This document shows, in pieces, positions 42,475 through 60,094 of a stretch of DNA of 64,000 nt (the stretch's first letter is position 1; each line of letters opens with the position of its first letter). The DNA is taken from NCBI RefSeq assembly GCF_000308475.2, contig NZ_BAFT02000060.1:124001-188000 (forward strand). The letters run 5' to 3'. The notes under the pieces were generated by a model. That model did no database searches. It was not told the DNA's origin and saw nothing but the letters and a program-made list of their open reading frames with translations. The stretch is from Nocardia brasiliensis NBRC 14402. GTDB lineage: Bacteria > Actinomycetota > Actinomycetes > Mycobacteriales > Mycobacteriaceae. A program made the position numbers and the translations under genes.

Positions 42475-43886
42475 GGCGGGCCGTCGGCCGCGTCGACCCG
42501 CTGGTGCCGCTTCGCCTGCTCGGGTATTCGGGCCGGTTCCGGTATTCGCGTCTGGTGTGACTCGCGGCTCTCCTCACCCGACGGACCGAACACGACGCCG
42601 TGCTTCCATCCACTGCGTTCGAACATCCGCATCACCGGTGTGGCGACGAAGGTCGTGACGATCGTCATCAGCGCCAGGATGGTGTAGAGCTGGCCCGAGA
42701 TCAGACCCGCGGTGAGACCGATGTTGAGCAGGATCAGCTCCATCAAACCGCGTGCGTTGGCGAGCGCCCCCATCGCGCCCGCCTCCCGCCAGCTCATCCC
42801 CTGCCACCGGGCCACCAGGCCGATCGCGCCGAACTTGCTGGCGAACGACACGATCATCACGACGACCGCGACCAGCAGCACCTTCGGCTCGAAGATCAGG
42901 CTGAGCTTGGTGTTGAGGCCCGAGTAGATGAAGAACGCGGGCAGCAGCAGATAGGCGACCAGCGGTTCGAACCGGTCCCGGATGACGTCGAGCAACTTGC
43001 CGCGCGGCATCACCGTGCCCGCGACGAACGCGCCGAACACCGAGTAGATGCCGACGTAGTCGGTGAACCAGCTCGCCAGCAGCACGACCAGCAGCACGAC
43101 CGTGAGCGGCACGATAGGAATACCACCGCTGCGTTCGGTGTCCCCGCTGCTCGGGGTCCACCCCTCGAGCCGTTTCAAGGCGGGCCGCGCCACGACGACC
43201 ATGAACGCCAGATAGCCCAGACCACCGCCGACCGCGAGCACCGCGCCGGACATGCTGTCCTTCGTCGTCGCGACCACCGTCGCCAGCAGCACCCAGGCGC
43301 AGGCGTCGTCCACCGCAGCACACGACAGCGACATGGTGCCGAGCCGGGTGTTCAGCAGACCCGACGCGTAGATGATCCAGGCCAGCATCGGAAACGCCGT
43401 GATGGCCACCGCCGAAGCCACGAACAACCCGCCCTGCCAGGTGCCGACCTTCTCGGTGAAGTAGTCGCCCTGGCTCACCATCCAGACACCCACCAGTCCG
43501 CCCAGCACCAGGGGCACCGAGATACCGGCCAGCGAGGTGGCGCCGGCCTTGCCCAGGTGCGACCGGAGGATGTCGAGCTTGAACGAGGCGCCGACCAAGA
43601 ACATGTACAGCACCAGCCCGAGCTGGCCGACGACATAGATGGCCGTGAGGTTCGGGTGCGTGATCGACGACCCGCCCACCTCCAGCGTCGTGGGGAACAG
43701 CCACTCCTGCCCCGTCGGCCAGATCAGACCGAAAACCGATGGCCCCAAAACGAAGCCGGCGGCCATGATCGCCACCACCTGGACCTGACCGAGCCGCTGG
43801 AACAGCGGCCAGAGCAGGCGGCAGGTCACGAGAATGATCGCGAGCTGCAGAAAGAAATGTGTTGTGACTTCGAGCAATGAGGGCAT
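42471..43886 (-). CDS. Cation/proton antiporter, CPA2 type
   Basis: 471 residues with about 12 membrane segments. 'VQVVAIMAAGFVLGPSVFG' near the N-terminus and the ion-binding DD pair in 'SCAAVDDACAWVLLA' identify the monovalent cation:proton antiporter-2 family. The C-terminus has a 60-residue hydrophilic tail with Pro/Arg. Similar antiporters occur in several actinobacterial polyketide loci, where ion balance or self-protection has been suggested. It is encoded in its own unit with the LuxR regulator, behind the terminator at 43909. Confidence 0.9.
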   Translation of the reverse strand: MPSLLEVTTHFFLQLAIILVTCRLLWPLFQRLGQVQVVAIMAAGFVLGPSVFGLIWPTGQEWLFPTTLEVGGSSITHPNLTAIYVVGQLGLVLYMFLVGASFKLDILRSHLGKAGATSLAGISVPLVLGGLVGVWMVSQGDYFTEKVGTWQGGLFVASAVAITAFPMLAWIIYASGLLNTRLGTMSLSCAAVDDACAWVLLATVVATTKDSMSGAVLAVGGGLGYLAFMVVVARPALKRLEGWTPSSGDTERSGGIPIVPLTVVLLVVLLASWFTDYVGIYSVFGAFVAGTVMPRGKLLDVIRDRFEPLVAYLLLPAFFIYSGLNTKLSLIFEPKVLLVAVVVMIVSFASKFGAIGLVARWQGMSWREAGAMGALANARGLMELILLNIGLTAGLISGQLYTILALMTIVTTFVATPVMRMFERSGWKHGVVFGPSGEESRESHQTRIPEPARIPEQAKRHQRVDAADGPP

Positions 43887-43908
43887 CGCAAACCTCGCTG
43901 AGAAAGAT

Positions 43909-43936
43909 GTCCACCTTCGCCGTGGCGAAGGTGGAC
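43909..43936 (-). terminator. Intrinsic terminator of the PKS operon
   Basis: A perfect 13-base-pair stem (43909-43921 with 43924-43936) followed on the minus strand by ATCTTTCT. It begins seven bases after the thioesterase stop and so closes the transcript that starts at the 57999 PKS, separating it from the antiporter unit. Confidence 0.9.
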
Positions 43937-43942
43937 CGTCGA

Positions 43943-44419
43943 CTACGGAGTCGGCATCGACAGAACTTGAACCGTGGACACCGCTGTCGCCACCAGCTTC
44001 CCGTCCTCGCTATGTGCCTCCGCGGCAAGGTAGATCGCCGTGCGCCCCGCCTTGCGCACCACGGCGGTCAACCGCAGCCGCTGCCCGGGGAACGTCTGGC
44101 GCATGAAGTGCGTCGTCAGTTCCAGGGTCGTCGTCGGGCCGCGCGCGGTCAGATAACTGAGCGGCCCGATGAGGTTGTCGAACATGGCGGAGAGGAACCC
44201 GCCCTGCACGATGCCGACAGCGTTCGCATAGCTCGGCGGCGCCGCCACCGTCGCGGTCAGCGAGGTGCCCGGCACGTACTCCTCGAACTGCATGTCCATT
44301 TCCTTCGCCGAGGGCGGCGGCAGCTGGAGGGTAACGCCGGGCGGGGTGAAGCTGCGAAAGAGCTCGACCGTGTACTCGAGCACCTTCTCATGGCCGTGAA
44401 TCGTTGCGTCATCACTCAT
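43943..44419 (-). CDS. Hotdog-fold acyl-CoA thioesterase (PaaI-like)
   Basis: 158 residues. The core pattern 'NAVGIVQGGFLSAMFDNLIGPL' corresponds to the PaaI active-site loop (usually HGGxxxxLxD; here Gln-Gly-Gly), followed by 'TTLELTTHFMRQTFPG'. It hydrolyses acyl-CoA or acyl-ACP thioesters. The loss of the usual His before GGF could change activity. ATG 44419 overlaps the hydrolase stop. It is the last gene of the six-gene PKS operon and may release or edit chains activated by the acyl-CoA synthetase. Confidence 0.88.
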   Translation of the reverse strand: MSDDATIHGHEKVLEYTVELFRSFTPPGVTLQLPPPSAKEMDMQFEEYVPGTSLTATVAAPPSYANAVGIVQGGFLSAMFDNLIGPLSYLTARGPTTTLELTTHFMRQTFPGQRLRLTAVVRKAGRTAIYLAAEAHSEDGKLVATAVSTVQVLSMPTP

Positions 44420-45216
44420 TTGGTGCCTCCTCGTCCATTGCCGCGGCTCTGTTCCGCGGCTGTCAGAAATGTTTCCAGCATCGTGTTGAATCCGGGGGCA
44501 TGTTGGACGGCATGACCCGCACCGGGCAGGTGGACCCGTTGCGCATCGAGGTGGTCGGCTACCGCATCGCAGACCCGTTCGAGGGCGGGGTTGTGTTTGC
44601 CCGAGCACACCAGCACCGGCACACCCGCCTCGGCGATCGTCTCGAACCGGGGCTCGGCTTCCCGCGGTGAACGCAGCTTGCGCCCGAATTCCAGCGCGTG
44701 CCTGACCTCTTCGCCCACATCGGCGAGCATCGCCGGATCCACACCGGCCACCGCGAAGAACTTTCGCTCGGCCTCCGCATCGTCCGGGTGCTGCGCGTAT
44801 TGATCGGACAGGTCGGCCAGCTCACGGACGTACTCGTCCTCGGCCGCGGCGTTCCAGAGCGGCGCCTCGATCACGGTCAGCGACCGCACCAGGTGCGGTA
44901 GCCGCTCGGCCACCAGCAGCGCGCCGATACCGCCGTACGAAAAGCCGATGAGGTGAACTCCCCCAGGCACTTCCGAGACGAGGTCCACCAAATCGTCCGC
45001 GTCGGCGCGGAAGTCCTGCCACTGCGCGGCCGGGCTCGGCGGAAATCCGCGCCGGCTCGGCACGATCAGCGACCAGCGCTGCGCGAGCTCCTGCTGGGCG
45101 GCCCAGGTCATCGGCGCGGGCATCCCACCGTGCACCAGCACGACCGGCGGACCGGTACCAGAGCGCTCGACAGCCAGCGGGGCCTGCGCCCGCTCGTAGG
45201 TTTCTTCGAGTGTCAT
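44416..45216 (-). CDS. Alpha/beta-fold hydrolase
   Basis: 266 residues. The oxyanion loop is 'LVHGGMPAP', the nucleophile elbow 'GFSYGG' and the catalytic histidine 'GAGHAV'. The acid is probably in the strand-7 region after 'VLVCSGKH', although the usual Asp is replaced by Lys-His, so its placement is uncertain. A wide range of ester, lactone or C-C hydrolases share this fold. It is encoded between the acyl-CoA synthetase and the thioesterase with four-base overlaps on both sides. Confidence 0.85.
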   Translation of the reverse strand: MTLEETYERAQAPLAVERSGTGPPVVLVHGGMPAPMTWAAQQELAQRWSLIVPSRRGFPPSPAAQWQDFRADADDLVDLVSEVPGGVHLIGFSYGGIGALLVAERLPHLVRSLTVIEAPLWNAAAEDEYVRELADLSDQYAQHPDDAEAERKFFAVAGVDPAMLADVGEEVRHALEFGRKLRSPREAEPRFETIAEAGVPVLVCSGKHNPALERVCDAVADHLDAQRVHLPGAGHAVQHAPGFNTMLETFLTAAEQSRGNGRGGTK

Positions 45217-47003
45217 TGGCCCTCAGTTCTTTCCGAGGTCACCGACGCCCGCTCGTCGCGCATGATCGCCGCGTAGCGCTGCGGCGTCAGCTCCTGATAG
45301 GCGGCGTCCCCCGCATCGCGGATATAGACGGGCTCCCCGTCCCGTGGCGTGAAACCTTCCCGTTGCAGTGCGAGTTTGGCCAGCTTCAGCGTCGCCGTGG
45401 TTTCCAGCGACGGGCACACGCGAATGAAAATCGGCCGTGCGTAAGGGGGTAGGACCGCGTCGAGATAGGACGCGAGTTCGACGCCGTCGAAGCGGGAGCC
45501 ACGGGCCAGCACGATAGCCGCCATACCGGCCCGGCCTTCGCGTCCGGGCACGTGCACGCCGTAGACGTTGGCCGCGGCGATGCCGGGCCAGCGCACGAGT
45601 TGCTCCTGCACCTCGGTGGTCGACACGTTCTCGCCCTTGTAGCGGAAGGTGTCGCCGAGCCGGTCGACGAAGAACAGATTCTTCTCGGCGTCGATCCGGA
45701 ACATGTCGCCGGTGTTGAACAGCGCGTCGCCCTCGCGGAAGGCGTTGGTGACGACCTTTGCGCGCGTGGCGTTTTCGTCCCGGTAGCCGCCGAACGGGGT
45801 GCGCTTGCGAATCGGCCCGAGCAGCACCCCGACCTCGCCGGGGCGGCAGTCGACCAGGCGAGCGCCGTCGCGGACGAAATCGTCCCGGTCGAAATCCCAC
45901 TTCGCCAGCCTGCCGCCGAGGCGCAGCTTGCCGACCGAGCCGACCGTTCCGGACAGATTGAGCGTCGCGATGTTGCCTTCGGTCGAGGCGTACAGCTCTA
46001 CGATCCGGGGTATCTCGAAGCGCGCCTGCAGCGTCGCCCACACGTCGGCTTGCAGCCCCTGCCCGACGATCACCCGGACCCGGTGTCCGACATCGTATTC
46101 CGTCGGCGCGGTGTTGATCAGGTAGCGGCACATCTCACCGATGTAGTTGAACCCGGTCGCCTCGAAGCGGTGCATGTCGTGCCAGAACGCACTCGCGGAG
46201 AACTTGCGCCCCAGGGCGAGGGTGCAGCCGTGCGCGATCACGCTCGACAGCGCGATCACCAACGCGTTGGTGTGGAACAGCGGAAGACAGTTGTAGATCA
46301 CGTCTCCCGGTTCCAGGCGCCACGCCAGCGCGCCGGTGACCCGGCCGACCGAGGTCAACCGCTGATAGCTCATCACCGCGGCCTTGGGCAGGCCGGTCGT
46401 GCCGCTGGTGAAGATGTAGGCGCCGGTGTCGGCGAGCGAATGCAGCGCCGTCTCGGGCGGATCGGTGCTGATCTCGCTCGGCACGAACCGCACCATTCCC
46501 GCGACATCGCCTGCAGCGGAGGCCTTTTCGTCCTTGTCCACCCGGCAGCGGTCGACCAGCTCGGCCGGCACCCGGTCGCGCACGGCCAGAAACGCGGGCA
46601 GACATTCCGAGCCGACGGTCAGCTGTTTCGCGCCGCACGCCGAGAGCGCGTGCACCAAACCGTCGCCGCGGGTCTGCGTGTTGATGAAGGCCACGACGAC
46701 CCCGAGCTTGCCCGCCGCCAGATAGTGCCAGATGAACTCCGGCCGATTCTCCATCAGCAGGGCGAGCACGTCACCCTTGCTCAGGCCTTCTTCGCGATAC
46801 GCGTGGGCGATCCGATTGACCCGGCGATTGGCCTCCGCGTAGTCGAACCGCTCGTCGGCGTACAGCAGAAAGGGTTGCGCCGCATGCTCGGCGCGCCCGC
46901 TGCGCCGCTCGAACTCGAGCGCCAGCGTGCGATTCGAGCCCACACCTTCGAGCATGCCCCGCGCGAGAACCCCGTACGACCGGATACGTTGGGTCAACGA
47001 CAC
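45213..47003 (-). CDS. Fatty acyl-CoA synthetase, FATP/very-long-chain type
   Basis: 596 residues of the ANL superfamily: 'IFTSGTTGLPKAAVMSY' P-loop, 'ELYASTEGN', 'FNTGDMF', 'FRYKGENVSTTEV' and the C-terminal lysine in 'TATLKLAKLAL'. The 'YIFTSGTTGLPK' and 'STTEVQEQL' forms fit the FATP/FadD6-like branch. It activates a carboxylic acid to acyl-CoA. Behind a PKS with its own TE domain it may re-activate the released polyketide acid for further steps (inference). The start is GTG 47003 after GGGAGG; a longer frame upstream is SDR coding sequence and is rejected. Confidence 0.92.
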   Translation of the reverse strand: MSLTQRIRSYGVLARGMLEGVGSNRTLALEFERRSGRAEHAAQPFLLYADERFDYAEANRRVNRIAHAYREEGLSKGDVLALLMENRPEFIWHYLAAGKLGVVVAFINTQTRGDGLVHALSACGAKQLTVGSECLPAFLAVRDRVPAELVDRCRVDKDEKASAAGDVAGMVRFVPSEISTDPPETALHSLADTGAYIFTSGTTGLPKAAVMSYQRLTSVGRVTGALAWRLEPGDVIYNCLPLFHTNALVIALSSVIAHGCTLALGRKFSASAFWHDMHRFEATGFNYIGEMCRYLINTAPTEYDVGHRVRVIVGQGLQADVWATLQARFEIPRIVELYASTEGNIATLNLSGTVGSVGKLRLGGRLAKWDFDRDDFVRDGARLVDCRPGEVGVLLGPIRKRTPFGGYRDENATRAKVVTNAFREGDALFNTGDMFRIDAEKNLFFVDRLGDTFRYKGENVSTTEVQEQLVRWPGIAAANVYGVHVPGREGRAGMAAIVLARGSRFDGVELASYLDAVLPPYARPIFIRVCPSLETTATLKLAKLALQREGFTPRDGEPVYIRDAGDAAYQELTPQRYAAIMRDERASVTSERTEGQ

Positions 47004-47005
47004 GG

Positions 47006-47932
47006 CTACGCGCCTCCCGACAGCTTCGCCGCGCCGGCCGGATCGGCGGCCAGCACGGCGGCGAAATACTGCTGCCGCGCTTCGTCGGCGAGCCGGTCCC
47101 AGCGCTCCCACGTCATCGGCGTCGGCTCGTGGTCGGGCACCATCCGGTAGCGCGACAGATCGTCGATGCCCTTGAACCGGGCCAGGATCTCGTCGTCCAC
47201 CAGCGCGTTGCCGGTGAACTTCGCCGGGTCCTGTTCCAGCACAGCCAGAATGGCGTCGACGACGATGTCCTCGGTGCGCCAGTCCTCGGGACTGCCGAGG
47301 CCGAGGTTCTGCGTCGCCAGCGTGCCGATGAGGGTGCGCGTCCAGATCGCGTTGCACGCGATCCCCGTGCCCGCCAGCTCCTGGGCCAAGCCGAACGCGA
47401 GCAGCGTCGCGTTCAGCTTGGAAGCCATGTAGGCGACTTTCCCGCCGACATGCTCGAGCACGTCGGGGTCCAGTGGCGGACTCAGGTTGACGATATGTCC
47501 CCAATTGCCCTTGCGCATATGCGGAATGCAGTAGTTCGCCAACAGGAACGGGGCGCGGGAGTTGATGCTCATCACGAGGTCGTACCGCTTCTGCGGAGTG
47601 GCCTCGACCGCTTGAATCCACATCGCGCCCGCGTTGTTCACGAGAAAGTCGACTCGACCGAATTCGGCCACCGTCCGCTCGACGACGTTCTGCAGATCCG
47701 CGTCGTCGCGCACATCGCAGCGCAGGCCGAGCGCACGCCCACCGAGCGCTTCGATCTCGCGCACGGTGTCCGGCACGCTACCGGGTAGTCTGCCACCGCT
47801 TTCCATCGTCTTCGCCGCGATGACGACCGCGGTGCCCCGGCGCGCCAGCGCCAGGGCCAGGGCCTTGCCGATACCGCGACTGCCGCCGGTGATGATCGCT
47901 ACCCGGCCTTCGAATTCGGTCAAGTTCGCCAC
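47006..47932 (-). CDS. Short-chain dehydrogenase, HSDL2-like
   Basis: About 308 residues. The cofactor motif is 'TGGSRGIGKALA'; NNAG follows, and the catalytic Tyr-x-x-x-Lys is 'YMASK'. 'HIVNLSPPLDP' and 'CNAIWTRTLIGTLA' mark the hydroxysteroid dehydrogenase-like 2 branch, whose substrates are poorly known. A C-terminal extension beyond 'DDEILARFKGIDDLSRYRMVPD' is present. The start is GTG 47932; TTG 47923 has better spacing to GGGAG. It probably oxidises or reduces a beta-hydroxy or keto group of the PKS product. Confidence 0.88.
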   Translation of the reverse strand: MANLTEFEGRVAIITGGSRGIGKALALALARRGTAVVIAAKTMESGGRLPGSVPDTVREIEALGGRALGLRCDVRDDADLQNVVERTVAEFGRVDFLVNNAGAMWIQAVEATPQKRYDLVMSINSRAPFLLANYCIPHMRKGNWGHIVNLSPPLDPDVLEHVGGKVAYMASKLNATLLAFGLAQELAGTGIACNAIWTRTLIGTLATQNLGLGSPEDWRTEDIVVDAILAVLEQDPAKFTGNALVDDEILARFKGIDDLSRYRMVPDHEPTPMTWERWDRLADEARQQYFAAVLAADPAGAAKLSGGA

Positions 47933-47939
47933 TCCCTCG

Positions 47940-49517
47940 CTACTGCGCCGTCGCCTGCAGCGCCGACTCGGCCGGATCCCGCTGCGGCAGGTCGATCCTG
48001 GTGGCGATTTCCTGTTCGAACGAATCCGCCCACGCCTCCAAGCGGTCGACATTGCGCCGCATATCCGCGAAGGTCTGCGTGGCGGTCTTGTCGGTCAGCA
48101 GGTCCAGATGCAGCTGCGCGCAGATCGGCACCTTGCTGTATTCGACGAACAGGTACTTCTCCGGCTGCGGCGCCTGCGCCGCGAAGGCTCGGAAGTTCGC
48201 CTGCATGCGCGACTGGATGCCGAAGAACCGCGACGCGATCGGATGGAACTCGGCCGCCGCGTCCGGGCTGGTGAGCAAGCCGCGGAAGAGCATCTGCGAG
48301 GGCAGCGCCCAGTAGAACGAGGTATCCCACATCACCTTGGTGAACATGGCGGGCGCATGCCCGAAGATGCTGTAGTTGTCGTGGTACATCTGCAGGTAAT
48401 TGGGCCACAGGTCCTCGAGCAGCAACCGGTTGTAGGACTGGGCGACGTCCTCGGTCAGCCTGCCCTTGCGGTCGAGCTCGATGAGCCGGGTCGTGATCGT
48501 GTTGGTGTAGGCGATGTAGTCCGAGCCCGGGCTGTAGAACGCGTCCAGGAACACCGCCGCCTCACCGACACAGGCCCACCGGTTGTGCGAAAACGCTTGC
48601 GTGGAGCTGTAGCTCGCGTTGCGCAGCACCAGGAAGTCGAGCAGCTCGGCCTGTTCGGTGAACTTCGCCAGCGTCGGCTCGTGCTCGGCGATCCACTGCC
48701 GCGCTTTGGTTTCCGTCGAGTACGTCCGGAACGGGTGGTAGCGCTCGTCGGTGACGATGCCGATGCTGGTGTTCCCGGACGAGAGCGGGATCATCCACAC
48801 CCAGTAGCCGGTGCCCATCAGGTGGTTGGTCGAGAACCACCGGCGCTCTTGGGTTTTCGGACGCCAGGTGGGGCTGGTCGGCCCCGCCATCTCCTCCACG
48901 TCGTACTCGCCGCGCAACCGCCACCAGGCCGCGTTGATCTTGTGCGGGCTCGGCGCGCCGAGGCCGAGCTTGCGCTGGATCAGCTTGCCGCGCCCGGAGG
49001 CGTCGGCGACGAAGCGCGCCCGGACCGAGCGCTCCTCCCCGCCGGCCACCTCGTAGGTGATGACGTGATCGTCGTCGCCCTGCGCCAGATCCACGTCGAC
49101 GACCTTGGCCTGTTCGATCAGGTCGATGCCGAGATCCTTTGCGCCACGGCGCAGATCGCGCTCGAAGATGCCGCGGTCGATCTGATACGACGGCACCCGG
49201 GCGAACCGGCGCGCGCCGATCTCCGGCCGTGCCTCGAAGGGACCGTGCTGGTCGCCGAAGAACAGGCGCAGGCCGAGCTTGTGCAGGTGGTGCTTGTTGA
49301 AATAGCCGGTGAGGCCGAGCTGTTCGGTGAAGTAGTGCGCGCCGCCTTCGACGGTCGCCTCCCCCACCTTGTACGCGCCGTCGGGGATATCGCCGCCGGT
49401 GCGCTCCAGCACCAGCACCGAGAGCTCGGGCATGGTCCGCTTGAGCTGCCTCGACAGGGTGAGCCCCGCCAGTCCGCCGCCACAGATCACTACGTCGTAT
49501 CGGTCAATCGGTTTCAT
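47940..49517 (-). CDS. Flavin-dependent halogenase-like enzyme (second)
   Basis: 525 residues of the FAD-dependent halogenase superfamily. FAD motif 'CGGGLAGLTLS' begins at residue 10; then 'KVGEATVEGG', a lysine in 'LHKLGLRLFF' at the expected catalytic position, the WxWxIP motif as WVWMIP, and 'FLDAFYSPGSDYIAY' near residue 325, a form found in halogenase-like proteins that act outside tryptophan metabolism. It shares little with the first such enzyme (36599-38212) apart from motifs. ATG 49517 follows GGAGAA 25 bases after the PKS. It could chlorinate or oxidise the polyketide. Confidence 0.8.
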   Translation of the reverse strand: MKPIDRYDVVICGGGLAGLTLSRQLKRTMPELSVLVLERTGGDIPDGAYKVGEATVEGGAHYFTEQLGLTGYFNKHHLHKLGLRLFFGDQHGPFEARPEIGARRFARVPSYQIDRGIFERDLRRGAKDLGIDLIEQAKVVDVDLAQGDDDHVITYEVAGGEERSVRARFVADASGRGKLIQRKLGLGAPSPHKINAAWWRLRGEYDVEEMAGPTSPTWRPKTQERRWFSTNHLMGTGYWVWMIPLSSGNTSIGIVTDERYHPFRTYSTETKARQWIAEHEPTLAKFTEQAELLDFLVLRNASYSSTQAFSHNRWACVGEAAVFLDAFYSPGSDYIAYTNTITTRLIELDRKGRLTEDVAQSYNRLLLEDLWPNYLQMYHDNYSIFGHAPAMFTKVMWDTSFYWALPSQMLFRGLLTSPDAAAEFHPIASRFFGIQSRMQANFRAFAAQAPQPEKYLFVEYSKVPICAQLHLDLLTDKTATQTFADMRRNVDRLEAWADSFEQEIATRIDLPQRDPAESALQATAQ

Positions 49518-49542
49518 AGCATTTCTCCGTTCGAGCAGTTGC

Positions 49543-57999
<8,457 letters not shown>

Positions 58000-58683
58000 C
58001 GCATTACCTTCGTTTTGTAACCACACGTCTATCGACCGGGCGAGACAACCGCTCAGTTGGTGTCGCCCAGTCGATCAGGATCCGTATCGACCATTCGCGC
58101 TTCGCCTGCGCGAAACGCCCCACCACGCCTTCGATTCCAGGTGCGCGGTGGCATCGAGCAGGCTGATTTGATCGTCGAGTTTCCGACCGTCACTTGCCGA
58201 AATCGAGCCGGCGGTCATGTTCCCCCCTCGAGGACCATGACCGCCGATGCGAAATGTCCACCCGCCGAGCGCTTTTCGGTGGACCGCCGGACGGCATGGA
58301 GCTCCCGGCCGGTGCCTACTCCCCCCGAACGAGACCTCGGCGGTCGGACCGAGTCGTTCGGACGCCGGACGGCCGGCGATACATCGACACTGAGGCGGTT
58401 GAGCTGGGTGGCACAGGGCGGCACATCATCAGGGGTCGTGCTGATCGTGCTGAACGTCCACATGATTTGTGCCCACCTCACGCCCGGTGCCCAGATCCGC
58501 ACCCATGGTCAGAATTTATCGACCACGAGCAGTCATGTCAACACATCGGTGTGCATTCGTGTGCATCCAAGATCCCTCTCATGCGCACACTCGTGCAGTC
58601 TAACTCCACCCCCTGCGTGACGTCGGACAATGATCTTGCTAAGGTGCTCGTTCGCGACCGGACATGAGAGGACATGCACGCGC
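58000..58683. promoter_or_regulatory. Divergent promoter region between the PKS operon and the XRE gene
   Basis: 684 bases with no supported gene. It contains the promoter of the six-gene PKS operon and that of the XRE-type gene. The notable structure is a pair of GTGTGCAT direct repeats (58549-58556 and 58559-58566) and an inverted near-copy, ATGCGCACAC (58581-58590), about 100 bases ahead of the XRE gene. They could be binding sites for that regulator. Reading frames across the region lack ribosome sites and recognisable products. Confidence 0.5.
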
Positions 58684-58686
58684 ATG

Positions 58687-59310
58687 ATGACCAGCTCTGC
58701 ACAGCCAAGTGGTATGGTGCTTGCCATGGGCGACGAGTTGGGCGCCAGCGAGACCGTGAACCGTGCGAGAGTCGAGTCGGCTGGACAGCGGTTCGGACGG
58801 CAGCTGAAGGCGTTCCGGCAGCGAAATCTTCCCGATGAGCTGATCACGCACCAGCACATCCATGACCTCGGGGGTCCTACACGAAATGTTCAGTCCCGGA
58901 TCGAGAGCGGGCAAGTCGACACGATAAGCGCCACCACGGAGGCGAAGTACAACCGCGCGCTCGAAGCGCTGGGGCTGGCGGCCGGAAGCGCAACCGCCGC
59001 ACTGCATCACGGCGGCACCCTCGGGGCGCCCCCGGTGGACGAACCCGACGAGACCGTCGTGCCCGACGATGTCGAGAGCGGCGTGGACGCGTTGCAGAAC
59101 CTGGCCCGCAAACACCGGTCGGTCGTGGACCTCGTGACCGAGCTCGACCGGCTCGGCATCGAGTTGAAACGCGCCCGCAGCCACACCGAGGGCTATCAGC
59201 TGGTCTTCCCGAAGACCGCGATCGATCGCCTGTTACAGGCGCTACAGAACACGGCCGAACCCGCACAGCCTGGGCGCGAGTCCGACCGAGACGACCATCC
59301 GCAGACCTAG
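58687..59310 (+). CDS. XRE-like helix-turn-helix regulator
   Basis: Up to 207 residues. 'FGRQLKAFRQRN...LITHQHIHDLGGPTRNVQSRIESGQV' has the spacing of an XRE-type DNA-binding domain with an atypical recognition region, followed by an acidic linker and a C-terminal coiled-coil-like part ('LVTELDRLGIELKRARSH'). The start is uncertain: ATG 58687, 58714 and 58726 are all in frame and none has a strong ribosome site. XRE proteins often pair with ImmA/IrrE proteases, which cleave them; one is encoded at 60088. Confidence 0.65.
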   Translation: MTSSAQPSGMVLAMGDELGASETVNRARVESAGQRFGRQLKAFRQRNLPDELITHQHIHDLGGPTRNVQSRIESGQVDTISATTEAKYNRALEALGLAAGSATAALHHGGTLGAPPVDEPDETVVPDDVESGVDALQNLARKHRSVVDLVTELDRLGIELKRARSHTEGYQLVFPKTAIDRLLQALQNTAEPAQPGRESDRDDHPQT

Positions 59311-59968
59311 CCTCCGAAGCAGCGGGTCATGGACGTACGCACCCTCGAGACATGCCGGACGACCCGAGGATGCGGATCGGGGACCGTCCACGCGGGTCGC
59401 GCGACGCGACAACGGTTGAAACACAAAGTATTTCGGCGAACCACGGGGACGAGCGCCCGGTATCGCTCACGCGCGGAACGGTTCCGGCGGCCGCCGGACC
59501 GCGCGTCCGTCCGCCTACGGCCGCCACCGCTGAAAACCGGTCGGCATCGCGATATTTCGTGGTCCGGCGAAAACTCACCCGTACCCTGCCCTACCGTGCG
59601 CGGCCGAGCCACCGCCGGCCGTGCCACCAGGACCGATCGCGTTCCTCCGACGGCGCCGATGCCGAATCTTGCGTTACTGTTCACCCATATCGGCCCAGGT
59701 CAAAGTGACAATCTGGAACTTCTGACCGCGGAATTACAGCTACGCGAAGCCCGGGTGACAGGTAGGGTATATGCCAGCCCGGCAAGTCGACGATGGTGAG
59801 TCGATGTGTGTCGACATGCCGGTCCGCTGAAGGCATCCGGGACGATGGACGACGTCGCACTCCCGTTGAAACGGACGACTTCGACGAACAATATCGCGCC
59901 GGTGGCAACGATGCCGCTGTGGTGCGCGATAACAAGGTGGGATCTCCAGGTGCTCGGGGGAGGAAATC
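59311..59968. other. 658-base gap without a supported gene
   Basis: Reading frames cross the region, but codon use is poor, products are Arg/Pro-rich and unlike any family, and ribosome sites are missing. Three GTCGA copies (59786, 59800, 59810) lie close together about 170 bases upstream of the small ORF at 59969. The region probably holds the promoter of the small ORF/ImmA unit. Confidence 0.5.
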
Positions 59969-60094
59969 GTGAACGCATACGATCTGCATTCCACCGGCCT
60001 CGACGCAGCAGCTCTTACCAGCGGTAATGCCGACGGGTCGGACCTCACTGACGCGGATCGCCTCACTCGAACGAGGAGGCAAGTGACATGTTGA
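59969..60094 (+). CDS. Small ORF (41 codons) coupled to the ImmA/IrrE-like gene
   Basis: GTG 59969 follows a strong GGAGGAAAT. It encodes 41 residues beginning MNAYDLHSTGLDAAALTS and ending RRQVTC, acidic in the middle and basic at the end. The frame runs seven bases past the ImmA ATG (60088) before its TGA, so translation is coupled. It has no membrane segment and is not recognised. Good initiation signal plus overlap argue for a real small protein; possible roles are leader peptide, antitoxin-like partner or signal precursor (inference). Confidence 0.55.
   Translation: MNAYDLHSTGLDAAALTSGNADGSDLTDADRLTRTRRQVTC

Noticed and set aside
58549..58590. CRISPR-like short repeats
   Set aside because: Only two direct copies of eight bases with a two-base gap; no array structure or cas genes.
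58057..58620. 187-codon frame between the PKS and XRE genes
   Set aside because: No initiation signal and no domain; lies in the divergent promoter region.
59329..59799. 156-codon frame upstream of the ImmA unit
   Set aside because: Arg/Pro/Thr-rich, no ribosome site, codon use unlike neighbours.
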